Source of the DNA: Chitinophaga sp. GbtcB8
GTDB taxonomy: Bacteria; Bacteroidota; Bacteroidia; Chitinophagales; Chitinophagaceae
Direction: 5' to 3'
DNA length: 64,000 nt
Assembly (NCBI RefSeq): GCF_019091455.1
Contig: NZ_JAGXJN010000007.1
Span: forward strand, 124,001-188,000
The notes under the pieces are model-generated. The model was not told the origin of the DNA. It saw nothing but the letters and a program-made list of their open reading frames with translations, and did no database searches. Positions 7,826 through 16,988 of this stretch are shown here, piece after piece. The translations under genes and the position numbers were made by a program. How positions within the stretch are numbered: position 1 is the stretch's first letter; every line of letters starts with the position of its first letter.

Positions 7826-10285
7826 TCAGCGGAGTAAAACTACCCACCCCGCATAGGGCTTGTCTTTCGGCTTTGCTTTGATCACATAGTAATACGTGGC
7901 CACGGGCATTTGCTGCCCATGCCAGGTGCCATCCCAGGGTTGCCGGTACCCGGTGCTCTCGAAAATGCGTTGCCCCCAGCGGTTGAAGATCTCCACATGG
8001 CAACCGGGAATACCGGCCAGGCCGGGTATTTCCCAAAAGTCATTTACACCGTCGCGGTTAGGACTAAAGGCATTGGGTATACGTAATACGGCATCCGGGA
8101 TAACTTTCAGCCAGGCCTGGCTGGTACTGTCCATACAGCCAATGCTGTTGCTTACCAGCAGCGTTACCCGGTACTCGCCCGGAAGGGCGTACTGGTGGCT
8201 GGCTGTGGCTGTGGCAGCAGTAGTGCCGTCGCCAAAGTCCCAGGCGTAGGAGGTAGCATCTGTGGATTGATTGGTGAAGCTGAAAAGCGCTTCACTAAAT
8301 TCCAGCGGCACATTTACACCGGGCAGCGTGGTGAACTTAGCTACCGGCGACGGTACTACGTTAATGAGCGCGGTTTGCACCAGCGTATCAAAACACTGCT
8401 GCTGCGCGCCGGCAATTAAGGTGACGGTATAAGTACCGGGTGTAGTAAAATTATGTACCGGGCTGGCTGCTGATGATACACCGCCATCCCCAAAGCGCCA
8501 TAACCAGGTATCTGCATTTTGCGATTGTTCGGTAAAGGTAACCGGCAGGTCCGGGCAGCCGGTAATAACATCCTGGCTAAAAGCCGCTACAGGCAGCGGT
8601 ACTACCGTTATCTGCCGCGGGCTGGCATTTACCGTACAGGCGCCGTTAGTAACGGTAAGGGATATACTGCCGCTGGAGCTGTACTTAACCTTGTATGGCC
8701 CAAACCCGCTGCCGCTTTGCACTGCGCCCCCACCCCAGCCCCAGGCAGGTACCGCGCCTGCACCTGCACTGCCGGTAAATGTAATGGTGGCAACATCACC
8801 TGCGCAGGGTGTAAGATCACTCACATCAAAGCTCACTACCGGCGCAGCGGTTACAGTAACCGGCTGTGTGGCGGGGGCCGATGTGCAGCCATTATCTGTT
8901 ACCCGCAGCTGCAGCGTATAATTACCGGCTGTATTAAAAGCAATAGTATAAGGCCCTGCCCCGCTCCCACTCTGTATGCTGGCGCCGGAAAAATTGTTCC
9001 AGTTATAGGCAGCCGTAGCTGCTGCTGTGCCGGTGAACTGAATAGTTTGCGAAGTACCCAAACATACGGTAGCCGGCGTTACGGTAAAAGCGGCGGCAGG
9101 CATGGGTTTTATGGCTACCTCCACAGAGTCCGTCAGGCTGCAGCCAAATGCATCCTGTGCGGTTACCACGTACATGGTAGTAGCTGCCGGTGTTACGGTT
9201 ATACTTTGTCCTGCAGCATTATTGGGCTGCCACTGGTAATTGCTTACTGTGCCGCCGCTGGCGCTGGCATTTAACGTTACTGCCGTACCGTTGCAAACCG
9301 TATCTGCGCTGGCCGTAACACTAAGTGTGGAAGCAGATTGCTGCGGAATGGTATCCTGGAAAAGAGTGGTGCAGCCATTGGCATCCAGGATGGTGCAGGT
9401 ATAAGGGCCGCCCGGCTGGTTGGTGATACTGGCCTGCGACTGCGCCGGCACCGTGTTCCAGCTGTAGGATAAAGGCTGTGCGCCGCCTGTTACGGCCAGC
9501 TCAATACCACCGTTAGCAGTACCGCAAATAGCCGGTGTAATGGTGGGTGTTATGCTGAGCGGTGTGATGGACATGCCCGAAAGTGCCAGTATTACGGCCC
9601 TTGAAGGGAATGTGGTACCGCCGCCTAAAAAGTTAATGGTTATGGATTGCAGCTGTTTTACCTGGTTGGCGCAGGCCAGCGGAACATCGTACTTATAAAA
9701 GCGTGGGTTATTGGTGGCAATGCCATCTGCAACATACGGCGGCGCTGCAATGCGTGTAGTACGGCCAAAACCGGAGTACACAGCATTACCACCATCAAAC
9801 CAGTCCAGCACCGTGGCGGTGCCGGCTACTGCGGTAGTGCCGTCTGCAAAATTCAGTGTAACGCGCAGCGTGCTGGAGCCTTCTGTTGAAAACAGCAGCA
9901 GGCTTATTTTACTAAAGGCCGCAGGTGTTACCAATGTAAGCGTACCGGCAGCAGCGCTGTTGGCCACTGCTCCGTTAAGCGACAGGAACAAACCATTACT
10001 GGTATCATAAGGCGCCAGCTGGTAAGTACGCACGCCGCTTACAATAGTGCCGGTATTAGGCAGGCCGCCGGGAAAAACGTTCTTTACGCCAAAGGCCGCG
10101 CTGTAAAGCACATTAAAGCTCAGGTCCAGCGGCGTAGTGGTAACAGCAACAGCGCTGGTGCCTGTATCTGCAACAACATCATTATTAAACCCCGTAATAG
10201 CTACGGGCGTGTATGTTTGTGCATATAACTTTCCCATGCCGGGGCATACCGCCAGCGTTAGCACAATAATAAATATGGTCTTCAT
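7826..10285 (-). CDS. T9SS type B sorting-domain protein with PKD repeats (paralog 2)
   Basis: The 819-residue secreted protein has a signal peptide (residues 1-23, ending LYAQ) and the same roughly 220-residue N-terminal domain as its neighbour: TGFNNDVVADTG, TTPLDLSF, FSKISLLLFSTEGSS, DGIATNNPRFY. SprB/Ig-like repeats follow, then at least two PKD modules (WLWRFGDGG, YAWDFGDGT). The C-terminal type B sorting domain reads IPNAFSPNRDGVNDF and VEIFNRWGQRIFES. It is therefore exported by T9SS and surface-anchored. Extra PKD modules make it longer than its paralog. It lies 116 bases upstream of that gene in the same orientation. Function beyond surface display is unknown. Confidence 0.85.
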   Translation of the reverse strand: MKTIFIIVLTLAVCPGMGKLYAQTYTPVAITGFNNDVVADTGTSAVAVTTTPLDLSFNVLYSAAFGVKNVFPGGLPNTGTIVSGVRTYQLAPYDTSNGLFLSLNGAVANSAAAGTLTLVTPAAFSKISLLLFSTEGSSTLRVTLNFADGTTAVAGTATVLDWFDGGNAVYSGFGRTTRIAAPPYVADGIATNNPRFYKYDVPLACANQVKQLQSITINFLGGGTTFPSRAVILALSGMSITPLSITPTITPAICGTANGGIELAVTGGAQPLSYSWNTVPAQSQASITNQPGGPYTCTILDANGCTTLFQDTIPQQSASTLSVTASADTVCNGTAVTLNASASGGTVSNYQWQPNNAAGQSITVTPAATTMYVVTAQDAFGCSLTDSVEVAIKPMPAAAFTVTPATVCLGTSQTIQFTGTAAATAAYNWNNFSGASIQSGSGAGPYTIAFNTAGNYTLQLRVTDNGCTSAPATQPVTVTAAPVVSFDVSDLTPCAGDVATITFTGSAGAGAVPAWGWGGGAVQSGSGFGPYKVKYSSSGSISLTVTNGACTVNASPRQITVVPLPVAAFSQDVITGCPDLPVTFTEQSQNADTWLWRFGDGGVSSAASPVHNFTTPGTYTVTLIAGAQQQCFDTLVQTALINVVPSPVAKFTTLPGVNVPLEFSEALFSFTNQSTDATSYAWDFGDGTTAATATASHQYALPGEYRVTLLVSNSIGCMDSTSQAWLKVIPDAVLRIPNAFSPNRDGVNDFWEIPGLAGIPGCHVEIFNRWGQRIFESTGYRQPWDGTWHGQQMPVATYYYVIKAKPKDKPYAGWVVLLR

Positions 10286-10884
10286 GTTGTTAGCTCATCA
10301 TTTTGGTTGGCGCCAAGGCAACTCGACGGAACGGCTATAGGGTTACCGTAGTTGTGTTACTGTTAATGGTTTAATGAATAAAGGGCTTTCAGGTTCATTC
10401 TAAATACAATCACTCCCGTTAAGCGGGGGGGTGGATGGAGAAAGTTTTTTTTAGCTGTTAGCTTTTAGCTGCCTGGTATTGCAGACATCATATAACATTA
10501 TAAACTTGCAATACAGATGATTGTATATAGGAAGGCAGTTTTATACAAGTATTACACTAAGCGTAATAGTATTGTTCACCAATACATTGTGGGCATAATG
10601 TGGACTTGATGTGGACTTGATATGGACTTCAGGCAGGGAAAACCTGGAAAAGAGGTGAAATGGATCCCTTTCTATGCAATCGACTATCCAGCTTTTCCTT
10701 GCACTCCCCGTCACCGCGCTCCATGCAATGGACCATGGACTATGGACTATGGACCCCTAGCGTATATACCTCTCCGTTACCCGGCAGGCGTGCGCGGCAC
10801 ATGATCTTATCTTTATCATTTTCCGGACGATTTGCTAAAAAACACGGATGCATTTATCTTTGCCGCAAAGAGCTACACGGAAAT
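10286..10884. other. 599-base interval without a supported gene
   Basis: This gap separates the divergent paralog 2 and glycosyltransferase genes. An open frame continues upstream of the glycosyltransferase ATG, but its translation (residues 1-75 of that frame) lacks any signal peptide or domain and is probably non-coding. A short tandem repeat of ATGGACTAT-type units lies at 10728-10755, with looser GTGGACTTGAT units near 10600-10630. No convincing promoter was identified. Confidence 0.6.
10728..10755. repeat. Short ATGGACTAT-type tandem repeat
   Basis: Three to four imperfect units of the nine-base word ATGGACTAT follow one another. The repeat lies in a non-coding interval and has no evident function. 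Confidence 0.6.
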
Positions 10885-12549
10885 ATGCGCCTGCCAAAAA
10901 CAGTGATCATCATATTAATATGCATTATTGCAGCCTTCCTGTTCATTCCTTTCCTGGGCCGTGTACATTTATTTGACTGGGATGAGATCAATTTTGCGGA
11001 ATGCTCCCGGGAAATGATCAAACTGGATGATTACTCCCGCATTTACGTGAATTTTAAACCTTTCTGGGAAAAGCCGCCCATGTTCTTCTGGATGCAAACG
11101 GTGGCTATGAAATGTTTTGGCTACACAGAATTTGCAGCGCGCCTGCCCAATGCCATTTGCGGTATAGTTACGCTGGTGGTATTGTTCCTGTGCGGGCAGC
11201 AGGTGTACGACCGCAAATTTGGTACCTACTGGGCGCTGGCCTATGCGGGCTCCCTGTTCCCGAATATGTACTTTAAATCCGGGTTAATAGATCCCTGGTT
11301 TAACCTGTTTATTTTTCTTTCCCTATACTATTTCATTTTATACCATTGGAAAAGAAATGGCTTTGATCATGTACGCCTGGCCAAAGACCCGGTAACCTAT
11401 GCTGCATGGGCAGGCATTTTCATGGGCCTGGCTGTTTTAACCAAAGGACAGGTAGCGCTGATGATCTTTTTACTGGTACTGGGAGTGTACTTTATTTACA
11501 ACCGGTTTAAGCAATACTTTAACTGGTGGCATGCGCTGCTGTTCCTGGTGGTGGCTGCGCTCATCACCTGCTCCTGGTACGGGTATGAGACTATGAAGAA
11601 CGGGCCCTGGTTTATTACAGAGTTCCTGAAATACCAGTACCGCCTGTTTTCCACGCACGATGCGGGGCAGAAAGGCTTTTTCGGTTATCACTACATCGTG
11701 ATACTGATCGGCTGTTTTCCGGCTTCGGTATTTGCCATCCCGGCATTTTTCCGGATGCGTTACAGCAGCCGGTATGATAAGGACTTTAAGATGTGGATGG
11801 TAATGCTGTTCTGGGTAGTGACCGTGCTCTTTACCATTGTGCAATCGCGCATTATCCACTACTCTTCCATGGCTTGGTTCCCGGTAACTTTCCTGGCTGC
11901 CTATACTTTTTATAAATGGGAAAATAAAGAGGCTGCGTATAAAAAGTATGCCGGGGTAATAGCCGCCATACTGGGCATTTTAATTTCTATAGTGCTGATC
12001 TCCGTAACGGTGATTGCGCTGAACATTAAAAAGCTGATCCCCTATGTGCACGACCGGTTTGCGCAGGGCAATATGGAAGCAGATGTGCACTGGAACGGCT
12101 GGGAAGGTACTGCCGGCGTGCTTATGCTGGTAACCGTAATACTGGGGCTGTGGTGGCTGAAAAAGCGCGCTTTCAGCCGCGCTGCTTGGACCTTTTTTGG
12201 CGGCACTGCGCTGGTGATATTTTTTGCAGCAGCGCTTATTGTGCCTAAGGTAGAACGTTACTCCCAGGGCGCGGCCATTGACTTTTTAATACAACGGCGG
12301 GGCGAAGATTGTTATGTAACTACGTTGGGGTATTGGAGTTATGCGCCCTTCTTTTATGCACAGAAAGTAAAACCCACTAATCCCAACTCATATAATGAAT
12401 GGTGGCTGCAAAGAGGCGATATTGATAAACCCGTTTATTTCATCAGTAAGGTAGACCGGGTGGAGGAATACACCAAAGATAATCCCAGCCTGAAAGAGTT
12501 ATACCGGAAGAACGGGTTTGTGTTCCTGAAGCGGATGCCTGCCAAATAA
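10885..12549 (+). CDS. ArnT/PMT-like (GT39) membrane glycosyltransferase
   Basis: The integral membrane protein of about 554 residues has many hydrophobic helices. Its N-terminus is typical of GT39/GT83 lipid-phosphosugar-dependent transferases: first helix, then the periplasmic-loop acidic motif FDWDEINFAECSREM, then FWEKPPMFFWMQ. These enzymes move a sugar from a polyprenyl-phosphate donor to lipid A or protein on the outer face of the inner membrane. The ATG at 10885 was chosen because it places the first helix at residues 4-22 as in the family, and a GGA-like site precedes it. An ATG at 10801 in frame would add an unlikely leader. Acceptor unknown. Confidence 0.8.
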   Translation: MRLPKTVIIILICIIAAFLFIPFLGRVHLFDWDEINFAECSREMIKLDDYSRIYVNFKPFWEKPPMFFWMQTVAMKCFGYTEFAARLPNAICGIVTLVVLFLCGQQVYDRKFGTYWALAYAGSLFPNMYFKSGLIDPWFNLFIFLSLYYFILYHWKRNGFDHVRLAKDPVTYAAWAGIFMGLAVLTKGQVALMIFLLVLGVYFIYNRFKQYFNWWHALLFLVVAALITCSWYGYETMKNGPWFITEFLKYQYRLFSTHDAGQKGFFGYHYIVILIGCFPASVFAIPAFFRMRYSSRYDKDFKMWMVMLFWVVTVLFTIVQSRIIHYSSMAWFPVTFLAAYTFYKWENKEAAYKKYAGVIAAILGILISIVLISVTVIALNIKKLIPYVHDRFAQGNMEADVHWNGWEGTAGVLMLVTVILGLWWLKKRAFSRAAWTFFGGTALVIFFAAALIVPKVERYSQGAAIDFLIQRRGEDCYVTTLGYWSYAPFFYAQKVKPTNPNSYNEWWLQRGDIDKPVYFISKVDRVEEYTKDNPSLKELYRKNGFVFLKRMPAK

Positions 12550-12556
12550 TCCTGTA

Positions 12557-13714
12557 CTATTTCCTCGATGAGGATCCCCTGATAATAAGGGTTGTTTCCA
12601 GCGACTGCAGCACCGGCGAATAAGCACCGCCTTCTGTGATGGCATCCAGCAGTATATGCATGGCTGAACGGCCTATATCTGCCACCGGCTGCTGTACGGT
12701 TGTAAGGGCAGGCTCAATTACTTCCGAAATAGGATCATTGCTGAAACCCACAATGCCCATTTCTGAAGGGATCTTTATTTTCATTTTTTTGGCAGCCAGC
12801 ATCAGCTGAATGGCTACGGGATCGTTCACACAAAAAACAGCATCGGGCCGGTGCTTTAGGTTCAGCAGCTTTTCAGCGCAATGAACGGCGTCTTTTTTTG
12901 AGAGGTTGCAATGCACCACCAGCTCTTTTTTAAAAGGCAGGCCGTGTTTTTCCAATGCATCCCGGTAGCCCTTTAAGCGGTTATGCGTGATGCGTAATGC
13001 CGGCGGGCCGCCGATATGCGCAATATTGCGGTAGCCGTTCTCAATCAAATGCTCCACCGCCTTAAGCGCGCCTTCATAATCATTTACCAGCACCTTTGAG
13101 GTATCCATTTCATCGCAGATGCGGTTAAAGAACACCACGGGAATGCCATGCCGTTCAAATGCCTTAAAGTGCTCAAACTTTTTAGTTTCCCTGGTCATGG
13201 AGATCAGAACACCATCCACCCGGTTGGCCAGTAATACACTGGCATTGGCCACTTCTGTTTTAAAGGATTCCTGCGACTGGCAGATGATCACATTATAGCC
13301 AGCCTGCTCTGCTACCTGCTGCGCGCCCATAATAATGGTAGGAAAAAAATAGGTCAGGAACTCCGGTACAATAATGCCAATGGTGTTGCTTTTACTTTTT
13401 ACCAGGCTTTTGGCCAGCAGGTTAGGCTGATAGTCCAGCTGCCGGGCCATTTCCAGCACCGCGGCTCTTGTCTGCGGGTTAATATCACTATGTTCATGTA
13501 ATGCCCTGGATACGGTAGACTTGGAGATGTTCAGCGCTTTTGCAATATCCACAATGGTGGCCATATGCTTTTTTTGCTGCCGCACCTCCACTGCTGCCTC
13601 CCCCGGCCGGGTGAAATGAATGTTACAATCCTTACAATAATAGCGTTGTTTCCCCCTTACAATACCTGATTTTGTGATCGCGTGCACATGACTGCACCGG
13701 ATACATTTTATCAT
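12557..13714 (-). CDS. LacI-family regulator with N-terminal InsA-like zinc ribbon
   Basis: The 385-residue regulator begins with a zinc ribbon (Cys4, Cys7, Cys27, Cys30; GKQRYYCKDCNIHFT), a pattern known from the N-terminal domain of IS1 InsA. A normal LacI helix-turn-helix follows from Met51 (IVDIAKALNISKSTVSRAL), and then a periplasmic-binding-protein-like sensor domain (about 110-385). It is divergent from the SusC operon and probably controls it in response to a sugar. A conventional LacI would start at Met51 (13564), but the four well-spaced cysteines support the longer start. A GCACGTT/AACGTGC palindrome in the shared upstream region is a candidate operator. Confidence 0.87.
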   Translation of the reverse strand: MIKCIRCSHVHAITKSGIVRGKQRYYCKDCNIHFTRPGEAAVEVRQQKKHMATIVDIAKALNISKSTVSRALHEHSDINPQTRAAVLEMARQLDYQPNLLAKSLVKSKSNTIGIIVPEFLTYFFPTIIMGAQQVAEQAGYNVIICQSQESFKTEVANASVLLANRVDGVLISMTRETKKFEHFKAFERHGIPVVFFNRICDEMDTSKVLVNDYEGALKAVEHLIENGYRNIAHIGGPPALRITHNRLKGYRDALEKHGLPFKKELVVHCNLSKKDAVHCAEKLLNLKHRPDAVFCVNDPVAIQLMLAAKKMKIKIPSEMGIVGFSNDPISEVIEPALTTVQQPVADIGRSAMHILLDAITEGGAYSPVLQSLETTLIIRGSSSRK

Positions 13715-13753
13715 CTAAAACAAAAAGATTTTGATTGCTAATGCTAAAATAAA

Positions 13754-13772
13754 GCACGTTTTGTTAACGTGC
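13754..13772. promoter_or_regulatory. Candidate LacI-type operator palindrome
   Basis: A perfect inverted repeat with seven-base arms (GCACGTT, five bases, AACGTGC) lies 40 bases upstream of the LacI-family gene start and about 170 bases upstream of the SusC gene. Its position between a regulator and its likely target suggests an operator. A palindrome this short can arise by chance. Confidence 0.4.
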
Positions 13773-13940
13773 GGCAATAAGATTTTTTCCTCCTGCTGCT
13801 ATCGGTATCGTTTGCGGTTACGTTCCCGGTAGATTCTGTTTTCCAAAAGGCCGTGAATTTTTCCATTGTTTAACATTCTTCTATAACATTGCGGAACCAC
13901 TTTATGACTAACTTTTTTAAAAGCTAAAGATGCTTTCGTT

Positions 13941-16900
13941 ATGAAAAAAACAAGTCCCTTGTTTCAATTACCGGGCTGTGTCAGTATCCTGCTGCTTATG
14001 CTTTTTTCCTTCTTTGCGCTGCCGGCAAATGCACAATCCCTTTTACCATCTGTTACCGGGAAGGTGCTGGATGAGAACGGGCTGGCCTTGCCGGGCGCCA
14101 CTGTTGCGGTAAAAGGTACATCAAAAGGAACTGTTACCAGCAGCACCGGCGTGTTTACATTGAAGGATGTAGCCTCCAATGCTACCATCACCATTACCTT
14201 CCAGGGTTATGAAAGCAGCGCGGTGGAAGTCCGTGGCCAATCGTCCCTCACCGTGTCCCTAAAGCCTGATATCAGTAAGCTGAACGATGTAGTGGTTGTT
14301 GGTTATGGTACGCAACGCAAAGCGGCATCTACCGGCTCCATAGCATCCGTTAAATCGGCGGATATTACGCAAACGCCTGTTACGAACGTGGCCCAGGGCC
14401 TTGCTGCCAGGGTGCCGGGCGTACAAATTACGCAAAATAATGCTGCCCCGGGAGGTAACATCAGCGTACGGATCCGCGGTACCAACTCCATCAACGGCTC
14501 TTCTGAACCGCTTTACATTATTGACGGGATCCAGATCTCCAACAGCGGCGGTGTGAGTGATGTAAGCCCTTTATCCACCATCAATCCAAATGATATTGAA
14601 TCCGTGGAAATATTAAAGGATGCATCTTCTACTGCCATTTATGGTGCAAGAGGCGCCAACGGTGTTGTACTGATCAGCACCAAACGCGGAAAGAGCGGCG
14701 CTACACGGGTACAGCTGGACATGTACCGGGGCATACAAAACATTACCAAAGAACTATCCATGATGAACGCTGCGGACTTTGGAAAGCTGGAAAATGATAT
14801 CTATAATTCGCAGATCTATCCTGATCCGGCATCCCTTGGACAGGGAACCAACTGGCAGGATATTGTGTACCGCCAGGCCAGTATACAAAACTACCAGGCC
14901 TCTGTAAGCGGTGGTTCTGATAAAACCCAGTTCTCCTTATCCGGCAACTTCTTCAATCAGGAAGGTATTATTATTTCTTCGGATTTCAAGCGCTATTCTT
15001 TAAGGGCCACACTGGATCACAACATCAGCAGCCGCTTTAAAGTGGGCACCAGTATTGTTAGCAGCTACACCATCAATAACAATATACCTACGGGCGTTAG
15101 CTCCATTGACGGCCCGCTGGTAACTCAAAGCATTGTGGGCGCCACGCTGGGCGCACCTCCTACCCTGGTGCCTTATAAGGATGATGGCAGTGTTTATCCT
15201 TTTGCGGACCAGTTTAACGGCCGTTACCGGGAAATTTCCAACCCGGTTGGGCTGGCCGATATTACTAACCGCAACACCATCAGACGTACGCTGGCCAATG
15301 TATATGCTGAAGCAAAGATCATTACCGGCTTAAGCTACCGCGCTTCTTTTAATGCGGATGTAAGCAACACGCTGAATGATTATTATTCGCCCATTTACAT
15401 TCTTGGCAAGGCGGAAGTGAACGCCAACTCCGGCTCTGCATCCAAAGGGAATGTGAACACTACTTCCTGGCTGCATGAAAGCATTCTTACCTACGATCAT
15501 GCTTTTGGCGACCATACCATTAAGTTCACAGGGGTGTATGCCATTCAAAGCAATTTGTATAATGATAATACCATCAATGCAAACGGTTTTCCGAATGATG
15601 CTACTACCAATGAAGCCGTGCAGCTGGCGGTGAACAGGACCGTGAGCAGCAATCGCAACAAAGACGCGCTTAACTCCTACATGGGCCGTATTAACTATGG
15701 TTATGCCAATAAATATTTCCTGGATATTACTGCCCGTTATGACGGCGCTTCCAAGTTCGGAGAAAATCACAAATGGGGTTTCTTCCCGGCTATAGCCGGC
15801 GCCTGGCGCATTATTGAAGAACCTTTTCTTCAAAACAGCAAAGTGTTCAGCGATCTGAAATTAAGGGCCAGCTACGGCCAAACCGGGAATGCAGGCGCTA
15901 TTGCGCCGTACCAGTCACTGGCGCTGGAAGGTTCCGGCAGTAATTACCAGTTCAACCATATTTATACAGTGGGCATCAGCCCTACGGGTATTCCCAATGC
16001 AGACCTGCGCTGGGAGAAATCGACCCAGGCCAACGTTGGCCTTGATATAGGGCTGCTGCAGGACCGCCTGAACATTGTGGTGGATTATTATAATAAGAAA
16101 ACAAAGGACCTGCTGTTTGTGAAGAACCTGCCGCTTTCTTCCGGTTATGCTTCTGTAACGGGCAACTTTGCCAGCATCCGGAACAAAGGCATAGAGGTGG
16201 CTGCAGATGCCAGGCTGCTTACCGGTAAATTCAAATGGAACGTGAACGCAAATATTTCCGTGAACCGCAACCAGCTTTTAAGCCTGGAGGGCGGCACCAA
16301 TGAATATGTACTGAACCCCTACAGTGTGCTTAGGGTTGGGCAGCCGCTGGGCATTTTCAAAACTTATGTATTTAACGGTATTTACCAAACCGGCGAAACC
16401 GTGCTGGCAGGCAGCGGCAGCAGAACAGGCGGTGTAAAGGTGGCAGACCTGAATAAGGACAACCAGATCACCGGGGATGATCAAACGATCAGCGGCAATG
16501 CAAACCCCTCTTATATTTTTGGGTTCTCCTCCAACTTCAGCTATGGCCGTTTTGATCTTTCCTTCTTTCTTTCCGGTGTGCAGGGCAATAAGATCTTTAA
16601 CCTGAGCCGCTACACTTTTGAAAATGGTTTAGGAGGCAGGAATGTGGTTTCCGGCGTGGTTAACCGCTGGTCGGCAACGAACCCTAATAATGAGTATGCC
16701 AGCGGGTTCCAGGGAGGCAGGATCCCGGTATCAGATCGTTTTGTAGAAGATGGCTCCTATATCAGGATGAAGAATATTACCCTTGGTTATAAGCTGCCTT
16801 CTATAAAATATATCACCAATGCAAGGCTTTATATCAGCAGCAACAATCTTTTCACCATCACCAAATACAGCGGCTACGATCCGGAAGTAAATTCCTTTGG

Positions 16901-16985
16901 CGGCTCAAACACACTGATCGGGGTTGATAACCTCGTATATCCCATGGCAAGGTCTTTCCTCGTTGGCTTACAGGTTGGACTCTAA
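13941..16985 (+). CDS. SusC/RagA-family TonB-dependent outer-membrane transporter
   Basis: The 1014-residue outer-membrane transporter has a signal peptide (residues about 1-32, ending ANAQS) and a carboxypeptidase-regulatory-like domain (about 36-110). A TonB box region (VVVVGYGTQRK) precedes the plug (SVRIRGTNSINGSSEPLYIIDG is partly conserved in the family), and a long beta-barrel ends in an aromatic-terminated strand region. It imports oligosaccharides with the SusD-like lipoprotein encoded 3 bases downstream. It is the first gene of a tightly packed operon running to 27830. Length is normal for the family. The imported glycan is not evident from sequence. Confidence 0.95.
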   Translation: MKKTSPLFQLPGCVSILLLMLFSFFALPANAQSLLPSVTGKVLDENGLALPGATVAVKGTSKGTVTSSTGVFTLKDVASNATITITFQGYESSAVEVRGQSSLTVSLKPDISKLNDVVVVGYGTQRKAASTGSIASVKSADITQTPVTNVAQGLAARVPGVQITQNNAAPGGNISVRIRGTNSINGSSEPLYIIDGIQISNSGGVSDVSPLSTINPNDIESVEILKDASSTAIYGARGANGVVLISTKRGKSGATRVQLDMYRGIQNITKELSMMNAADFGKLENDIYNSQIYPDPASLGQGTNWQDIVYRQASIQNYQASVSGGSDKTQFSLSGNFFNQEGIIISSDFKRYSLRATLDHNISSRFKVGTSIVSSYTINNNIPTGVSSIDGPLVTQSIVGATLGAPPTLVPYKDDGSVYPFADQFNGRYREISNPVGLADITNRNTIRRTLANVYAEAKIITGLSYRASFNADVSNTLNDYYSPIYILGKAEVNANSGSASKGNVNTTSWLHESILTYDHAFGDHTIKFTGVYAIQSNLYNDNTINANGFPNDATTNEAVQLAVNRTVSSNRNKDALNSYMGRINYGYANKYFLDITARYDGASKFGENHKWGFFPAIAGAWRIIEEPFLQNSKVFSDLKLRASYGQTGNAGAIAPYQSLALEGSGSNYQFNHIYTVGISPTGIPNADLRWEKSTQANVGLDIGLLQDRLNIVVDYYNKKTKDLLFVKNLPLSSGYASVTGNFASIRNKGIEVAADARLLTGKFKWNVNANISVNRNQLLSLEGGTNEYVLNPYSVLRVGQPLGIFKTYVFNGIYQTGETVLAGSGSRTGGVKVADLNKDNQITGDDQTISGNANPSYIFGFSSNFSYGRFDLSFFLSGVQGNKIFNLSRYTFENGLGGRNVVSGVVNRWSATNPNNEYASGFQGGRIPVSDRFVEDGSYIRMKNITLGYKLPSIKYITNARLYISSNNLFTITKYSGYDPEVNSFGGSNTLIGVDNLVYPMARSFLVGLQVGL

Positions 16986-16988
16986 AAA

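Noticed and set aside
10660..10884. Upstream extension of the GT39-type gene to an ATG at 10660.
   Set aside because: The added 75 residues show no domain or membrane helix and include repeat-derived text; the ATG at 10885 gives the family's normal N-terminus.
13866..13891. A Bacteroidota-type promoter (TTG, then TAACATTG) upstream of the SusC-like gene.
   Set aside because: The second element does not match TAnnTTTG well and the spacing is a few bases too short, so it was not listed as a feature.
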